Notes under the pieces: model-generated
Databases searched by the model: none
The model's input: the letters and a program-made list of their open reading frames with translations, nothing else
What the model was told of the DNA's origin: nothing
Part shown: in pieces, positions 42,708-52,130 of the stretch
Position numbering within the stretch: position 1 is the stretch's first letter
Layout: each line of letters begins with the position of its first letter
Position numbers and translations under genes: made by a program
Origin: Liminaster sp045576355
GTDB lineage: Bacteria > Bacteroidota > Bacteroidia > Bacteroidales > UBA3663
Assembly (NCBI GenBank): GCA_045576355.1
Contig: JAZNGG010000015.1
Span: 1 to 64,000, forward strand
DNA length: 64,000 nucleotides
Direction: 5' to 3'

Positions 42708-42828
42708 TGCTTAAGGTTACCGCCAAGTGACCACGTTTACGACAAGCACGAACAGCCCACACCTAAGTGTGAACTTACTTCGCTGCTTATTCTCGTAAAC
42801 TGAATGATTGGCGGTATTCAAAGCAAAG
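42705..42828 (-). ncRNA. Structured leader element (124 nt, nearly fully paired)
   Basis: Nested pairings on the minus-strand RNA: CTTTGCTT/AAGCAAAG (42828-42821 with 42712-42705), TACCGCCAA/TTGGCGGTA (42816-42808 with 42726-42718), GTTTACGA/TCGTAAAC (42800-42793 with 42742-42735), AAGCAGCGAA/TTCGTGCTT with one bulge (42788-42779 with 42752-42744), and apical CACAC/GTGTG with loop TTAG (42771-42758). About 39 base pairs with almost no mismatches. It matches no RNA family I recognise. Confidence 0.55.
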
Positions 42829-43030
42829 AGAACAAGGGCTAAAAGCTCAAAATCCAATATTTAAACAAGTCCAAATGAGAACGCTCTCCTTAGTTAATAA
42901 TATGTATATATAAAAGAGTTCTCTCGGTGAAGTGCACCCCTCAGGGGACAGCAATCTTCAATGCGTTCATCGGGTACTGTCTGTTTCTTAACGGAATGTA
43001 TTTATGGGGTTAATAATCAATTTGTCATGG

Positions 43031-43061
43031 CAAATATACTATTTGTTAAGTGAAAAACAAA
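43031..43061 (-). promoter_or_regulatory. Promoter of FISUMP lipoprotein gene
   Basis: TTTGTT (about 43061-43056) and TATATTTG (43038-43031) on the minus strand. The resulting leader is about 360 nt. Confidence 0.55.
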
Positions 43062-43168
43062 ATAAACATCGTATTTTTAACCCCATCGTTAATTATCTAT
43101 GGGAATTTATAGGACCCACCTATAATAAAAATGTATGGTAAAACCATAGTTCTTTCGGAAATCTTTTG

Positions 43169-43176
43169 TACCTTTG
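43169..43176 (+). promoter_or_regulatory. Promoter of uvrA
   Basis: TACCTTTG 37 bp before the ATG, with a TTCTTTCGG stretch at the -33 position. No LexA-like operator was recognised. Confidence 0.55.
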
Positions 43177-43213
43177 TCCGCTACAAAACATCTAAATACA
43201 GACAGGCAAACAG

Positions 43214-46081
43214 ATGGCTAAAAAGACGAATCACGACAGCAATACCTCCCAACTGACGCCGGAGGAGCAAATCATAAAGGCTCCTAACAGCATCTTTATC
43301 AAAGGGGCACGTGTCAACAATCTTAAAAACATCGATGTGGAGATCCCCCGCGACCGACTGATCGTAGTGACCGGTCTGTCCGGATCGGGGAAGTCCTCAC
43401 TCGCTTTTGACACCCTCTATGCAGAGGGGCAACGCCGCTACGTGGAGTCCCTATCATCCTATGCCCGACAGTTTTTAGGGAGGATGGGGAAACCGGAGTG
43501 CGACTACATCATCGGAATCCCTCCGGCTGTTGCCATCGAGCAGAAAGTCGTGGTCCGCAACCCCCGTTCGACCGTCGGCACATCGACCGAAATCTACGAC
43601 TATCTGAGACTGCTTTATGCCCGCATCGGCAAGACCTACTCCCCCATCAGCGGAGAACTGGTCAAGAAACATACGACCGAGGACATCATCCGTCGCATCG
43701 CCGAACTGCCGGACGGCACACGCATCGCCCTCTTTGTCAACGCAGATGTCCCCTCCGGCCGATCGCTGGCTGAGCATCTGGAGATCCTGAAGAAAACCGG
43801 ATTCTCTCGCGCAGAGAGTGACGGCAGATTTATCAAACTCGAAGAGGTATCGGCTGCGCCGTTTCATCTGGTCATAGACCGTATGGCTCTCCCCCTGGCA
43901 GATCAGGCAGCAGAGAGCCGACTAGCAGACTCCATCGAAACCGCATTTTATGAGGGGGACGGAGAGTGCGCCATCAAGGCATGGACTCCGGATGGCAATA
44001 TCAGAGAGATGCTCTTCAGTAAGCGTTTTGAGGCAGACGGCATGACCTTTGAGGAGCCGTCAGAGATGATGTTTAACTTCAATAGCCCTATGGGAGCATG
44101 TCCTCGCTGCGAGGGCTTCGGAAAGATATTAGGCATCGACGAAGATCTGGTCATCCCCAACAAGACTCTGTCTGTCTATGAGGACTGTGTCGTCTGCTGG
44201 CGAGGAGATAAAATGTCCGAATGGAAGAAAGACCTGATCGCTCATGCTGCCGAGGTAAACTTCCCGATCCATCGCCCCTATTATCAGCTGACCCAGCAGG
44301 AGAAAGATCTTCTTTGGCACGGATGTTCCGCTTTTTACGGCATCGACGACTTCTTTAAGATGGTCTCTGAGAACCTTTACAAGATCCAGTATCGGGTCAT
44401 GCAGGCCCGTTATCGGGGAAAGACGCTCTGTCCCGAATGTCACGGCTCACGTCTGAAAAAGGAGGCAGGATATGTCAAAGTGGGCGGAAAGAGCATCACC
44501 GAATTGACTCAAATGTCCATCACCGAGTTGTCCCGCTTCTTCGGTCAGCTCACGCTCGACGAGCATGATGCCCAAATCGCCAAACGACTCCTCACGGAGA
44601 TCAACAGCCGACTTAAATTTCTCAGTGATGTCGGCCTCAGCTATCTGACCCTCGACCGACTGAGCAACACCCTCTCGGGAGGTGAAAGCCAACGCATCAA
44701 TCTGGCAACCTCGCTGGGCAGTTCGCTCGTCGGCTCCATGTATATCCTCGATGAGCCGAGCATCGGACTGCACTCCCGAGACACCGAACTGCTGATCAAC
44801 GTGCTGAAACAGCTCCGGGATCTGGGCAACACGGTCATCGTCGTCGAACACGATGAAGAGATCATCCGTTCAGCAGATTATCTGATCGACATCGGACCGG
44901 AGGCAGGACGGATGGGCGGCGAGATCGTCTTCCAGGGAGAGATAGAGAAACTCTCTTCGAATTATGATGCTGCCGAGAGAGATAAAATCATCATTGACCC
45001 GGAGATCCTAAAACGTAGCCATACCGCCCGATTTATCACCGGCGCAGAAAAAATAGATCTCCCTTTACGACCCCGTCCCTGGAACAGCTATATCGAGGTA
45101 AAAGGGGCTGTGCAAAACAATCTGAAAAACATCTCTGTAAAGTTTCCTATAGGGGTCATGACGGTCGTGACCGGTGTCTCAGGATCGGGCAAATCGACGC
45201 TCGTCCGGGACATCCTCTACCGAGGATTGCTCCGTCACTTAGGAGAAGCCGGAGATGCCCCCGGAGACTTTGCCGGATTGGGTGGCGACCTCCGGAGGAT
45301 CCGAAACATCGAATTTATCGACCAGAACCCCATCGGCAAGTCCTCACGCAGCAATGCCGCAACCTATATGAAAGCCTATGATGAGATCCGCCGCGTATTC
45401 GCCGATCAGCAGATGGCTAAACAACTCGGATTTACTCCGGCGACCTTCTCGTTTAATGTCGAGGGGGGACGCTGCGAGGAGTGTAAGGGAGAGGGAACGA
45501 TCACCATCGAGATGCAGTTTATGGCCAATCTCGTCATGGAGTGTGAAGCCTGTCACGGCAAGCGATTTAACAGCGATGTCCTCGAGGTGCTCGATAAGGA
45601 AAAAAACATTGCCGATGTGCTCGATATGTCTGTCGATGAGGCAATCGAGTTTTTTGCAGAGCAGCCCAAGGTGGTGCAACGTCTGCTCCCCCTGAAGCAT
45701 GTCGGACTGGGATATATCAAACTCGGACAATCCTCCTCCTCGCTCTCCGGCGGAGAGAACCAGCGCGTCAAACTCGCCTATTACCTCGGGTCGGATGAGA
45801 AACCCGATACGCTCTTTATCTTTGACGAACCGACGACCGGTCTGCACCTGCATGACGTGAAGATCCTGATGGAAGCCTTTAATGCCCTCCTGCTCAAAGG
45901 ACACACGATCATCATCATCGAGCATAATCTCGATGTCATCAAATGCGCAGATCACATCATCGACCTGGGTCCGGAGGGAGGAGATGCCGGAGGCAATCTG
46001 GTCATCCAGGGGACACCGCAAGAGGTGGCTGCCTGCGCAGAGTCGCACACAGGAAAATTCTTAAAAGAGAAAATACGTTAG
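43214..46081 (+). CDS. uvrA: Excinuclease ABC subunit A
   Basis: A 955-residue DNA damage-recognition ATPase of nucleotide excision repair, partner of UvrB and UvrC. Two ABC modules are visible: Walker A GLSGSGKSS at 54-62 and GVSGSGKST in the second half, with signatures LSGGESQR and LSGGENQR. Two zinc-binding modules (CPRCEGFG ... CPECHGSR, and CEECKGEG ... CEACHGKR) are intact. Length is normal. It is a single gene with its own promoter and converges on the PL9 gene; no obvious terminator lies in the 112-bp gap. Confidence 0.97.
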   Translation: MAKKTNHDSNTSQLTPEEQIIKAPNSIFIKGARVNNLKNIDVEIPRDRLIVVTGLSGSGKSSLAFDTLYAEGQRRYVESLSSYARQFLGRMGKPECDYIIGIPPAVAIEQKVVVRNPRSTVGTSTEIYDYLRLLYARIGKTYSPISGELVKKHTTEDIIRRIAELPDGTRIALFVNADVPSGRSLAEHLEILKKTGFSRAESDGRFIKLEEVSAAPFHLVIDRMALPLADQAAESRLADSIETAFYEGDGECAIKAWTPDGNIREMLFSKRFEADGMTFEEPSEMMFNFNSPMGACPRCEGFGKILGIDEDLVIPNKTLSVYEDCVVCWRGDKMSEWKKDLIAHAAEVNFPIHRPYYQLTQQEKDLLWHGCSAFYGIDDFFKMVSENLYKIQYRVMQARYRGKTLCPECHGSRLKKEAGYVKVGGKSITELTQMSITELSRFFGQLTLDEHDAQIAKRLLTEINSRLKFLSDVGLSYLTLDRLSNTLSGGESQRINLATSLGSSLVGSMYILDEPSIGLHSRDTELLINVLKQLRDLGNTVIVVEHDEEIIRSADYLIDIGPEAGRMGGEIVFQGEIEKLSSNYDAAERDKIIIDPEILKRSHTARFITGAEKIDLPLRPRPWNSYIEVKGAVQNNLKNISVKFPIGVMTVVTGVSGSGKSTLVRDILYRGLLRHLGEAGDAPGDFAGLGGDLRRIRNIEFIDQNPIGKSSRSNAATYMKAYDEIRRVFADQQMAKQLGFTPATFSFNVEGGRCEECKGEGTITIEMQFMANLVMECEACHGKRFNSDVLEVLDKEKNIADVLDMSVDEAIEFFAEQPKVVQRLLPLKHVGLGYIKLGQSSSSLSGGENQRVKLAYYLGSDEKPDTLFIFDEPTTGLHLHDVKILMEAFNALLLKGHTIIIIEHNLDVIKCADHIIDLGPEGGDAGGNLVIQGTPQEVAACAESHTGKFLKEKIR

Positions 46082-46193
46082 TTAAGCCGTTTTTGCACGA
46101 ATGTCTTCGGAAACTTGCGGGAATACATTCGGACAAGCGTCGGAAGGGGAATCAGAAAAATCCGGGCATCTCTGAGGGAGTACCCAAGAGAGA

Positions 46194-47495
46194 TCAAAAG
46201 CAATGCCCCATGGAGGCATTATATAAGCGGCTGCCCTTCGGGGGACGAAGGAAATCGATCTGCGGCAAAGCACCATCGGCCTGACGCGGTGCGGTCAAGA
46301 GATCGGCATCGACAGAGAGAAAGTCCCCGGCAGAAATATTCATATCAGATGGGACAAAGCTGTTATTGCCTATCACACACCTCGTGGTATCCACATCAAT
46401 CAGGTGCCGACCGGGAGAACGAGGCTCTAAAGAGACATTGCCCACCAAGACATGACCATAGCCCAACGTGTCTCGCACCACCGCTGGAGAGATGCGATTG
46501 AGCATACAGAAGTTTGAGGGATTCTTATATCCGGTATTATTTTGCCAAACGATGCCTGATAGATGGTGGTTGGCATAAAAGCCTTTATTCTTATTCATGT
46601 AGGCAATGCAGTTCTTTACCGTATGTTGCGGCACGACATGCAGGTGTTTCACTCTCGGCTTCATCCCATATCCGCCGGACTTAAAGCCGGTCCCATCACC
46701 GGCACGATCCATCGTCCCGGGCTGATAGCCATTGAGGAAAGCCCAGCAATCTTCTATCACATAGGCAGCATGGGCATTGATCAGGTCAAAACCATCGTCG
46801 CTGTTCCACCATGCCCGGCATCCGCGGAAGACATTGCCCGTGCATGACTCATCGAGAACATGACCTCCAAAGCCATCCACATTGCCCCCGTATGGGCCTT
46901 CTGAATAGGGATCATAGTTATTATAGGCATCACAGTTGAGCACAAGATTGTCCGACCCTGCCACCTGATAATAACCGATGGCCATCCCGTCATGCATCGC
47001 AATGTTTTCGACGATGCAATGCGAGCCGCCTCTGGCACTGATGCACTCCGACTGGGTGTGCCCCTTGACCGTGACTTGCACTCCGACGATCTCAAAATTG
47101 CGCAGGTGAAGCCATGAGCCTTGCATATAAACGGCACTGACACGCTTGTTGCGAGGACGCACTGCCGAGAAGTCAAAGACCGGACGCTCTCCCGGCAAGC
47201 CGAAATAACAGATGCGGGCATCACGCACTCCGCTCTTATCCAGATCTATGACATGGACATATCGCCGATCTTGTGACATGATTTGATCCTCAGTCACCCG
47301 ATAAAGACCGCCTGCCATCCAAAGGGTATCCCCTGCCTGCATGGCTTGCTGCGCCCTCCTCCACGTAGCCCACGGAGCAGACAAGGAAGTTCCGGCAGCG
47401 GCATCATCGCCCCCGGGGGAGAGATAAAACTGACGGGCTGAGATCGGCAAAGCCGACAAAAGGAGAAAAAGCAAAGAAAAAGCGCTGCGTATCAT
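46194..47495 (-). CDS. PL9 family pectate lyase
   Basis: A 433-residue exported protein, signal peptide 1-20 (ending ISA). The body is a right-handed parallel beta-helix: QFYLSPGGDDAAAGTSLSAP at the start, then the family block GGNVDGFGGHVLDESCTGNV and CRAWWNSDDGFDLINAH. GTGFKSGGYG near residue 285 probably contains the catalytic lysine by comparison with Pel9A-type enzymes. It should cleave polygalacturonate by beta-elimination with calcium. The start at 47495 gives the signal peptide; an upstream start adds 18 unlikely residues. It is alone between uvrA and tyrS. Confidence 0.9.
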   Translation of the reverse strand: MIRSAFSLLFLLLSALPISARQFYLSPGGDDAAAGTSLSAPWATWRRAQQAMQAGDTLWMAGGLYRVTEDQIMSQDRRYVHVIDLDKSGVRDARICYFGLPGERPVFDFSAVRPRNKRVSAVYMQGSWLHLRNFEIVGVQVTVKGHTQSECISARGGSHCIVENIAMHDGMAIGYYQVAGSDNLVLNCDAYNNYDPYSEGPYGGNVDGFGGHVLDESCTGNVFRGCRAWWNSDDGFDLINAHAAYVIEDCWAFLNGYQPGTMDRAGDGTGFKSGGYGMKPRVKHLHVVPQHTVKNCIAYMNKNKGFYANHHLSGIVWQNNTGYKNPSNFCMLNRISPAVVRDTLGYGHVLVGNVSLEPRSPGRHLIDVDTTRCVIGNNSFVPSDMNISAGDFLSVDADLLTAPRQADGALPQIDFLRPPKGSRLYNASMGHCF

Positions 47496-47526
47496 AATGT
47501 GAAAAATACAATTAGTAATGACCGGA

Positions 47527-47534
47527 CAAAAGTA
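47527..47534 (-). promoter_or_regulatory. Promoter of PL9 gene
   Basis: TACTTTTG on the minus strand 32 bp before the ATG, with a T-rich -33 region. Confidence 0.45.
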
Positions 47535-47639
47535 AAGATAATTTATCAAAAAAACACACTTCTCTCCGTTATATTTGTTTTCTGCTCAGATAATTCGCCA
47601 AATCTGCAAACGTTTTTTGGCTAATTGGATACAAATCTG

Positions 47640-47647
47640 TAAATTTG
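47640..47647 (+). promoter_or_regulatory. Promoter of tyrS
   Basis: TAAATTTG with TTTTTTGG at about 47611 as -33 region. The leader of about 120 nt has small inverted repeats (CTCTGATCGGAGAG) but no T-box-like features were recognised. Confidence 0.45.
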
Positions 47648-47776
47648 CTGCCATTATTCCGAATCGCGAAACTCTGATCGGAGAGCATGATCTCAGAGGG
47701 TGACGACCGCCCTTATGAGCATCTCGAGAGTGAGAATCAAAGTATATTATTTTCAAATTTTAATCATATTATTTCT

Positions 47777-49102
47777 ATGAATTTCGTTGAAGAATTGAAA
47801 TGGCGCGGCATGATCCAGGACTTTATGCCGGGCACAGAAGAGCAACTTGAGAAAGAAATGACCTCGGCTTACCTCGGCATCGACCCGACAGCCGACTCTC
47901 TGCATATAGGACACTTGGTCGGAGTGATGATGCTCCGCCACTTCCAGCGCTCCGGCCACAAGCCGATCGCCCTTATCGGTGGTGCCACCGGCATGATCGG
48001 TGATCCCTCCGGCAAGTCTCAGGAGCGTGTCCTGATCGACGAGGAGCGCCTGAGACACAATCAGGAGTGCATCCGCAAACAGCTCTCCAAGTTCTTGGAC
48101 TTCGACAGCGATGCCCCCAACCATGCCGAGCTCGTCAATAATTATGACTGGATGAAGGACTTTACGTTTCTCGATTTCATCCGCAACATCGGTAAACTCA
48201 TCACCGTCAATTACATGATGAGCAAAGACTCCGTGAAGCGTCGTTTCACCGGCGAGAATGGTGCTGACGGTATGTCATTCACAGAGTTTTCTTATCAGTT
48301 GCTTCAGGGATATGACTATCTCTATCTCAATACCCACAAGAACTGCAAACTGCAGTTGGGTGGTGCCGATCAATGGGGTAATATCACCACCGGCACAGAG
48401 ATGATCCGCAAAGTGACCGGAGCAGAGGCATTTGCCATCACTTGCCCACTCATCACTAAGGCTGACGGCAAGAAGTTTGGCAAGACAGAGAGCGGCAATG
48501 TGTGGCTGGATCCCAAACGGACCTCTCCCTACAAGTTCTATCAGTTCTGGCTCAATGTAAGCGATGATGATGCTGCTCGCTATATCCGCATCTTTACCAG
48601 CCTCACTCAAGAGGAAATCCTGGCACTCGAAGCCGAACAAGCAGAGGCTCCTCATCTCCGTCCTCTCCAGAAGCGCCTCGCTAAGGAACTGACCATAATG
48701 GTACACAGCGAAGCAGATTACGAACAGGCTGTGGCAGCCTCTAACATGCTTTTTGGCAATGCCGACAGCGCAGCACTCAAGTCTCTCGACGAAGAGACCC
48801 TTTTACAGGTATTTGAAGCGGTCCCTTCATACACCATCGAGGAGAATCGCCTCGCTGAAGGGATCAAAGCTGTAGATCTGACCACCGAATGTAAACCGAC
48901 CACAGAGGGTGGTGCTCCGATATTCGCCTCCAAGGGTGAAATGCGTAAACTCGTTCAGGGTGGTGGTATCAGCATCAACAAGAGCAAACTCGCAGCCTTT
49001 GATCAGGTCATCACAAGTGAAGACTTGCTCCAGGGCAAATACCTCATCGTGCAGAAAGGTAAGAAAAACTATTATCTGATCACTGTCGTTTCAGGTAACT
49101 AA
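47777..49102 (+). CDS. tyrS: Tyrosyl-tRNA synthetase
   Basis: A 441-residue class I aminoacyl-tRNA synthetase charging tRNA-Tyr. HIGH motif at 43-46 (SLHIGHLVG), tyrosine pocket around GGADQWGNITTG, KMSKS equivalent KFGKTESGNVWLD, and a C-terminal S4-like domain (GGISINKSKLAAFDQVI). The ATG at 47777 matches the family start. The secreted PL1 lyase begins only 33 bp downstream, an unusual partner. Confidence 0.96.
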   Translation: MNFVEELKWRGMIQDFMPGTEEQLEKEMTSAYLGIDPTADSLHIGHLVGVMMLRHFQRSGHKPIALIGGATGMIGDPSGKSQERVLIDEERLRHNQECIRKQLSKFLDFDSDAPNHAELVNNYDWMKDFTFLDFIRNIGKLITVNYMMSKDSVKRRFTGENGADGMSFTEFSYQLLQGYDYLYLNTHKNCKLQLGGADQWGNITTGTEMIRKVTGAEAFAITCPLITKADGKKFGKTESGNVWLDPKRTSPYKFYQFWLNVSDDDAARYIRIFTSLTQEEILALEAEQAEAPHLRPLQKRLAKELTIMVHSEADYEQAVAASNMLFGNADSAALKSLDEETLLQVFEAVPSYTIEENRLAEGIKAVDLTTECKPTTEGGAPIFASKGEMRKLVQGGGISINKSKLAAFDQVITSEDLLQGKYLIVQKGKKNYYLITVVSGN

Positions 49103-49135
49103 ACAAATATCCACCTACTCAACCCAGTCGTGACA

Positions 49136-51211
49136 ATGAAACGTCTCCTCCTATTAACAACCTTATGCTTCGGCACTATGATTGTGGCTCATGCCCAGCA
49201 AGTAAAACACGGATTAAGCGGTTTTGCCGCCACCCCCGCTTATGGGCTTGAAGGGACAATCGGAGGAGGACTGGGAGAGGTGGTCTATGCCACATCTGAA
49301 GCAGAATTACGCAAGTATTGTCAAGCCTCCGAGCCTTATACGATCCTGTTTGAAGGGACAATCAGTCTGACTAACGAGAAGGATATTCAGTTGTCCTCCG
49401 ACAAAACCATTATCGGCCTTAATGGCAATGCCGTTCTGGACGGAATCGGGTTTAACGCTAGCAATGTGAGCAATGTCGTCATACGAGGATTTACCATCAG
49501 AAATGCCCATCAGGATGCCATTGCATTTCGCACATCGCATCATGTTTGGGTAGATCATTGCGATCTGTCGGCATCCGATGACGGTTTGCTCGACTTCACA
49601 ATCGGTTCAGATCTGCTTACGGCTTCATGGAATAAGTTTCACGACCATGACAAGGTATCTGTTTGTAACTCCGGCACACAGCACTATGAAGATGTGGACA
49701 AAGAGAATGTCTCTTACCACCACAATGCTTTCATAAAGACGACCCAGCGCAATCCTCGCATCGGGTACGGACGCGGACACGTCTGGAACAACTATTATGA
49801 GAGTGTCTCTTCCTACTGTGTCGGCTACTTCACCGGTGCCAAAGTCATTATCGAGAAAAACTATTTCTACAAGAGCAAGACCCCGCTGAAACAGATGTAT
49901 TCGTCCGATCCGACATCGGCACACTATGCGGAAGCACTCTCCATAGACAATGTTTTCTCCGGTTGCTCCGGCAACACCCAAGGGACAGGAGATGCGTTTG
50001 ATGCACTCTATTATTATGACTACGAGATGATGCTCGATGCTGCTGCCGATGTGCCCAACGTGGTGAAAGGGAGTGCAGGACCCATCAAAGGTCTGGAATA
50101 TGACTTGATCCCCTTGCCCAATCACGGCAGGATCGATTATCCGGAAGTCAACCCCACACTGCGATGGAGCAAAGCTCCCGGAGCGATCTCTTATGACGTC
50201 TATCTCTCCACATCTCCGGAGACGCTTGGGGCAAATCTGATAGGGACAGTTACAGACAATGCCATTGAACCACTTTCACTCTCTCCCTCTACAACCTACT
50301 ACTGGCGAGTGGATACCCGACTGGCAGAAGAGGTGAAACAGGGCGCAGTGTGGCAGTTTACCACCGCCGGAGAAAAAACCTCCAAGCCGTACCCTGCTGA
50401 TGGCGAAACCAATGCACAACTGCAAGCTCAAAAGAGCGCTAATACCACTCAGCCCATGACTTTGAGTTGGTCTCCGACATTAGGAGCCGAGGGATATAGC
50501 GTCATGCTTTCCGATGGTGAGGGATACGTTGAAGCCGCCGAACTGGGAGCCGGTGTTACCACTTGGCAACCTCCTACCCTACGCAGAGGTCGCCAATACA
50601 GATGGAAAGTTACACCTATCATCAATGGAAATCCGAGTACATCCGGTGAGACATGGACTTTCTCAGCTCCTATAACTCCAATTAAAGAGGGAATATCCGA
50701 AGCAGAAGCATGGACGCGAGGTCTGCGTGCCTACATAGAGAACCCCACCGGATGGTTTACCGCATCAGGCAGCAGGGTTGTCGGTGGAGAGTCCGGACCC
50801 GGCACTCTCAATGCCGAATGGCGTGGAGACCACGTCAAAGCGAATATATCGGTCTGTATGTTTGATGAAAGTGACGGAAAGGGAACTTACAAACTTTTTG
50901 TCAATGACATAAAAGTCGGATCTGCAACTGCCTCGACCAACAATGATAAACTCGTCACTTATGCCCTTTGCTCCACAGAACTTCAATCCGGAGATCAGAT
51001 CCGTTTGGAATTTGCTCCGGAGGGTGGAGAAGGCTGCCGCACGGACTATGTGAAAATCGATGTTTCAGAGATCATCAGCGGCATCGAAGATATTCATCCC
51101 GATACAGAAGGCCAAAGCCGCACCTATAATCTCTTGGGTATTCCTGTAGAAGAGGGTTATGAAAGCTTCATCATCCGTGACGGAAATATTACCATCACTC
51201 GCCCCCAATAA
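49136..51211 (+). CDS. PL1 family pectate lyase, multidomain
   Basis: A 691-residue exported enzyme, signal peptide 1-20 (ending AHA). The parallel beta-helix (about 25-330) shows WVDHCDLSASDDGLLDFTIG with calcium-binding Asp residues and KTTQRNPRIGYGRGHVWNNY with the likely catalytic R208. Fibronectin-type III-like domains follow (about 335-530; TTYYWRVDTR), then a further beta domain (about 535-645). The end YNLLGIPVEEGY resembles a degenerate sorting tail. It lies 33 bp after tyrS and converges with the GT2 gene, overlapping it by 17 bp. Together with the PL9 enzyme it supports pectin use. Confidence 0.9.
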   Translation: MKRLLLLTTLCFGTMIVAHAQQVKHGLSGFAATPAYGLEGTIGGGLGEVVYATSEAELRKYCQASEPYTILFEGTISLTNEKDIQLSSDKTIIGLNGNAVLDGIGFNASNVSNVVIRGFTIRNAHQDAIAFRTSHHVWVDHCDLSASDDGLLDFTIGSDLLTASWNKFHDHDKVSVCNSGTQHYEDVDKENVSYHHNAFIKTTQRNPRIGYGRGHVWNNYYESVSSYCVGYFTGAKVIIEKNYFYKSKTPLKQMYSSDPTSAHYAEALSIDNVFSGCSGNTQGTGDAFDALYYYDYEMMLDAAADVPNVVKGSAGPIKGLEYDLIPLPNHGRIDYPEVNPTLRWSKAPGAISYDVYLSTSPETLGANLIGTVTDNAIEPLSLSPSTTYYWRVDTRLAEEVKQGAVWQFTTAGEKTSKPYPADGETNAQLQAQKSANTTQPMTLSWSPTLGAEGYSVMLSDGEGYVEAAELGAGVTTWQPPTLRRGRQYRWKVTPIINGNPSTSGETWTFSAPITPIKEGISEAEAWTRGLRAYIENPTGWFTASGSRVVGGESGPGTLNAEWRGDHVKANISVCMFDESDGKGTYKLFVNDIKVGSATASTNNDKLVTYALCSTELQSGDQIRLEFAPEGGEGCRTDYVKIDVSEIISGIEDIHPDTEGQSRTYNLLGIPVEEGYESFIIRDGNITITRPQ

Positions 51212-52025
51212 GATTTTCTTGCTTGAGTAAACGCTCGTTCATCATCTTCCGTTCAGAGTCAAAAAACCATCCCCACTTGTTGAAGTAGCGGCACATATTT
51301 ACAAAGTGTACCCACAACATGGAGAGGCTCTTATAACTGGCGGCATGATGATCGTGGACAATAATCGCGCCCGGAAAAAACATCGTCTGCCAATGGCGAT
51401 GGATGCGCCGTGTAAGATCGATGTCCTCAGGATAGAGGAAGAAATGCTCATCAAAAAGTCCCGTCTCTCGAAGGGCATCGACTCGCAAAAACATGAAGCA
51501 CCCGGTGTGATAAGGGACATTCATCTCATGGTCATAGCCGGTCAATGCAAGCGTATAAATCTGCCTGCGATGGTCACACCAGCTCTTAGGCAGGAAACGA
51601 CGAATAAATAGATCCATCGGTGAGGGCAACAGACGACAAGCATACTGCAATCTACCATCCGGATAGATCACTTTCGGGATCACTTGCCCAACGTCCGGAT
51701 GGTTTTCCATATACTCCATTACCAATTCAAGATTCCCCTTGTCATAATAGACATCGCTATTGATGACCAGGTGATACTTGACATTATCCTCTGCCATAGA
51801 TTTACGGAGTGCCACATTATGCCCGGCTCCGTAACCGGTATTGGAATGAGCTATATAGATAATCCGCTTATCATCTTGCTGCGCACAAAAGAGTTTCAGT
51901 CGCTCTTCTTCTCCGTTATCAACGATATAAACATGATGGACAAAAGAGGAGATCAACAGCGAATCCAAACATCTCTTCAACTCTTCGGCAGGCGTATGAT
52001 AAGTAACAATCGAAACGTTTAACAT
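51195..52025 (-). CDS. Glycosyltransferase family 2
   Basis: A 276-residue cytoplasmic or membrane-associated GT2 enzyme of the rhamnosyltransferase-like group. The GT-A fold starts LNVSIVTYHTPAEELKRCLD. SNTGYGAGHNVAL is followed by the metal-binding HLVINSDVYY, and the acceptor region shows GCFMFLRVDALRETGLFDE with YPEDIDLTRRIH. It probably adds a sugar to a cell-surface glycan. Upstream are two TATCTTTG boxes (about 52056-52049 and 52097-52090). Its 3' end overlaps the end of the PL1 gene. Confidence 0.9.
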   Translation of the reverse strand: MLNVSIVTYHTPAEELKRCLDSLLISSFVHHVYIVDNGEEERLKLFCAQQDDKRIIYIAHSNTGYGAGHNVALRKSMAEDNVKYHLVINSDVYYDKGNLELVMEYMENHPDVGQVIPKVIYPDGRLQYACRLLPSPMDLFIRRFLPKSWCDHRRQIYTLALTGYDHEMNVPYHTGCFMFLRVDALRETGLFDEHFFLYPEDIDLTRRIHRHWQTMFFPGAIIVHDHHAASYKSLSMLWVHFVNMCRYFNKWGWFFDSERKMMNERLLKQENLIGGE

Positions 52026-52130
52026 AAGTATTTACCTACTTTTGACGCAAAGATAATGTATTATGTCGAATGCAACAAATTCATCGGCAAAGATACAACA
52101 ATATTGGTATCAGATAGATATATTATTTCT

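Larger units (their letters stand above)
42661..43213. other. Non-coding region: long leader of lipoprotein gene and uvrA promoter
   Basis: Contains a minus-strand promoter (43061-43031), about 360 nt of leader with a terminator-like hairpin (42707-42674) and a large structured element (42828-42705), and the plus-strand uvrA promoter (43169-43176). Confidence 0.7.
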
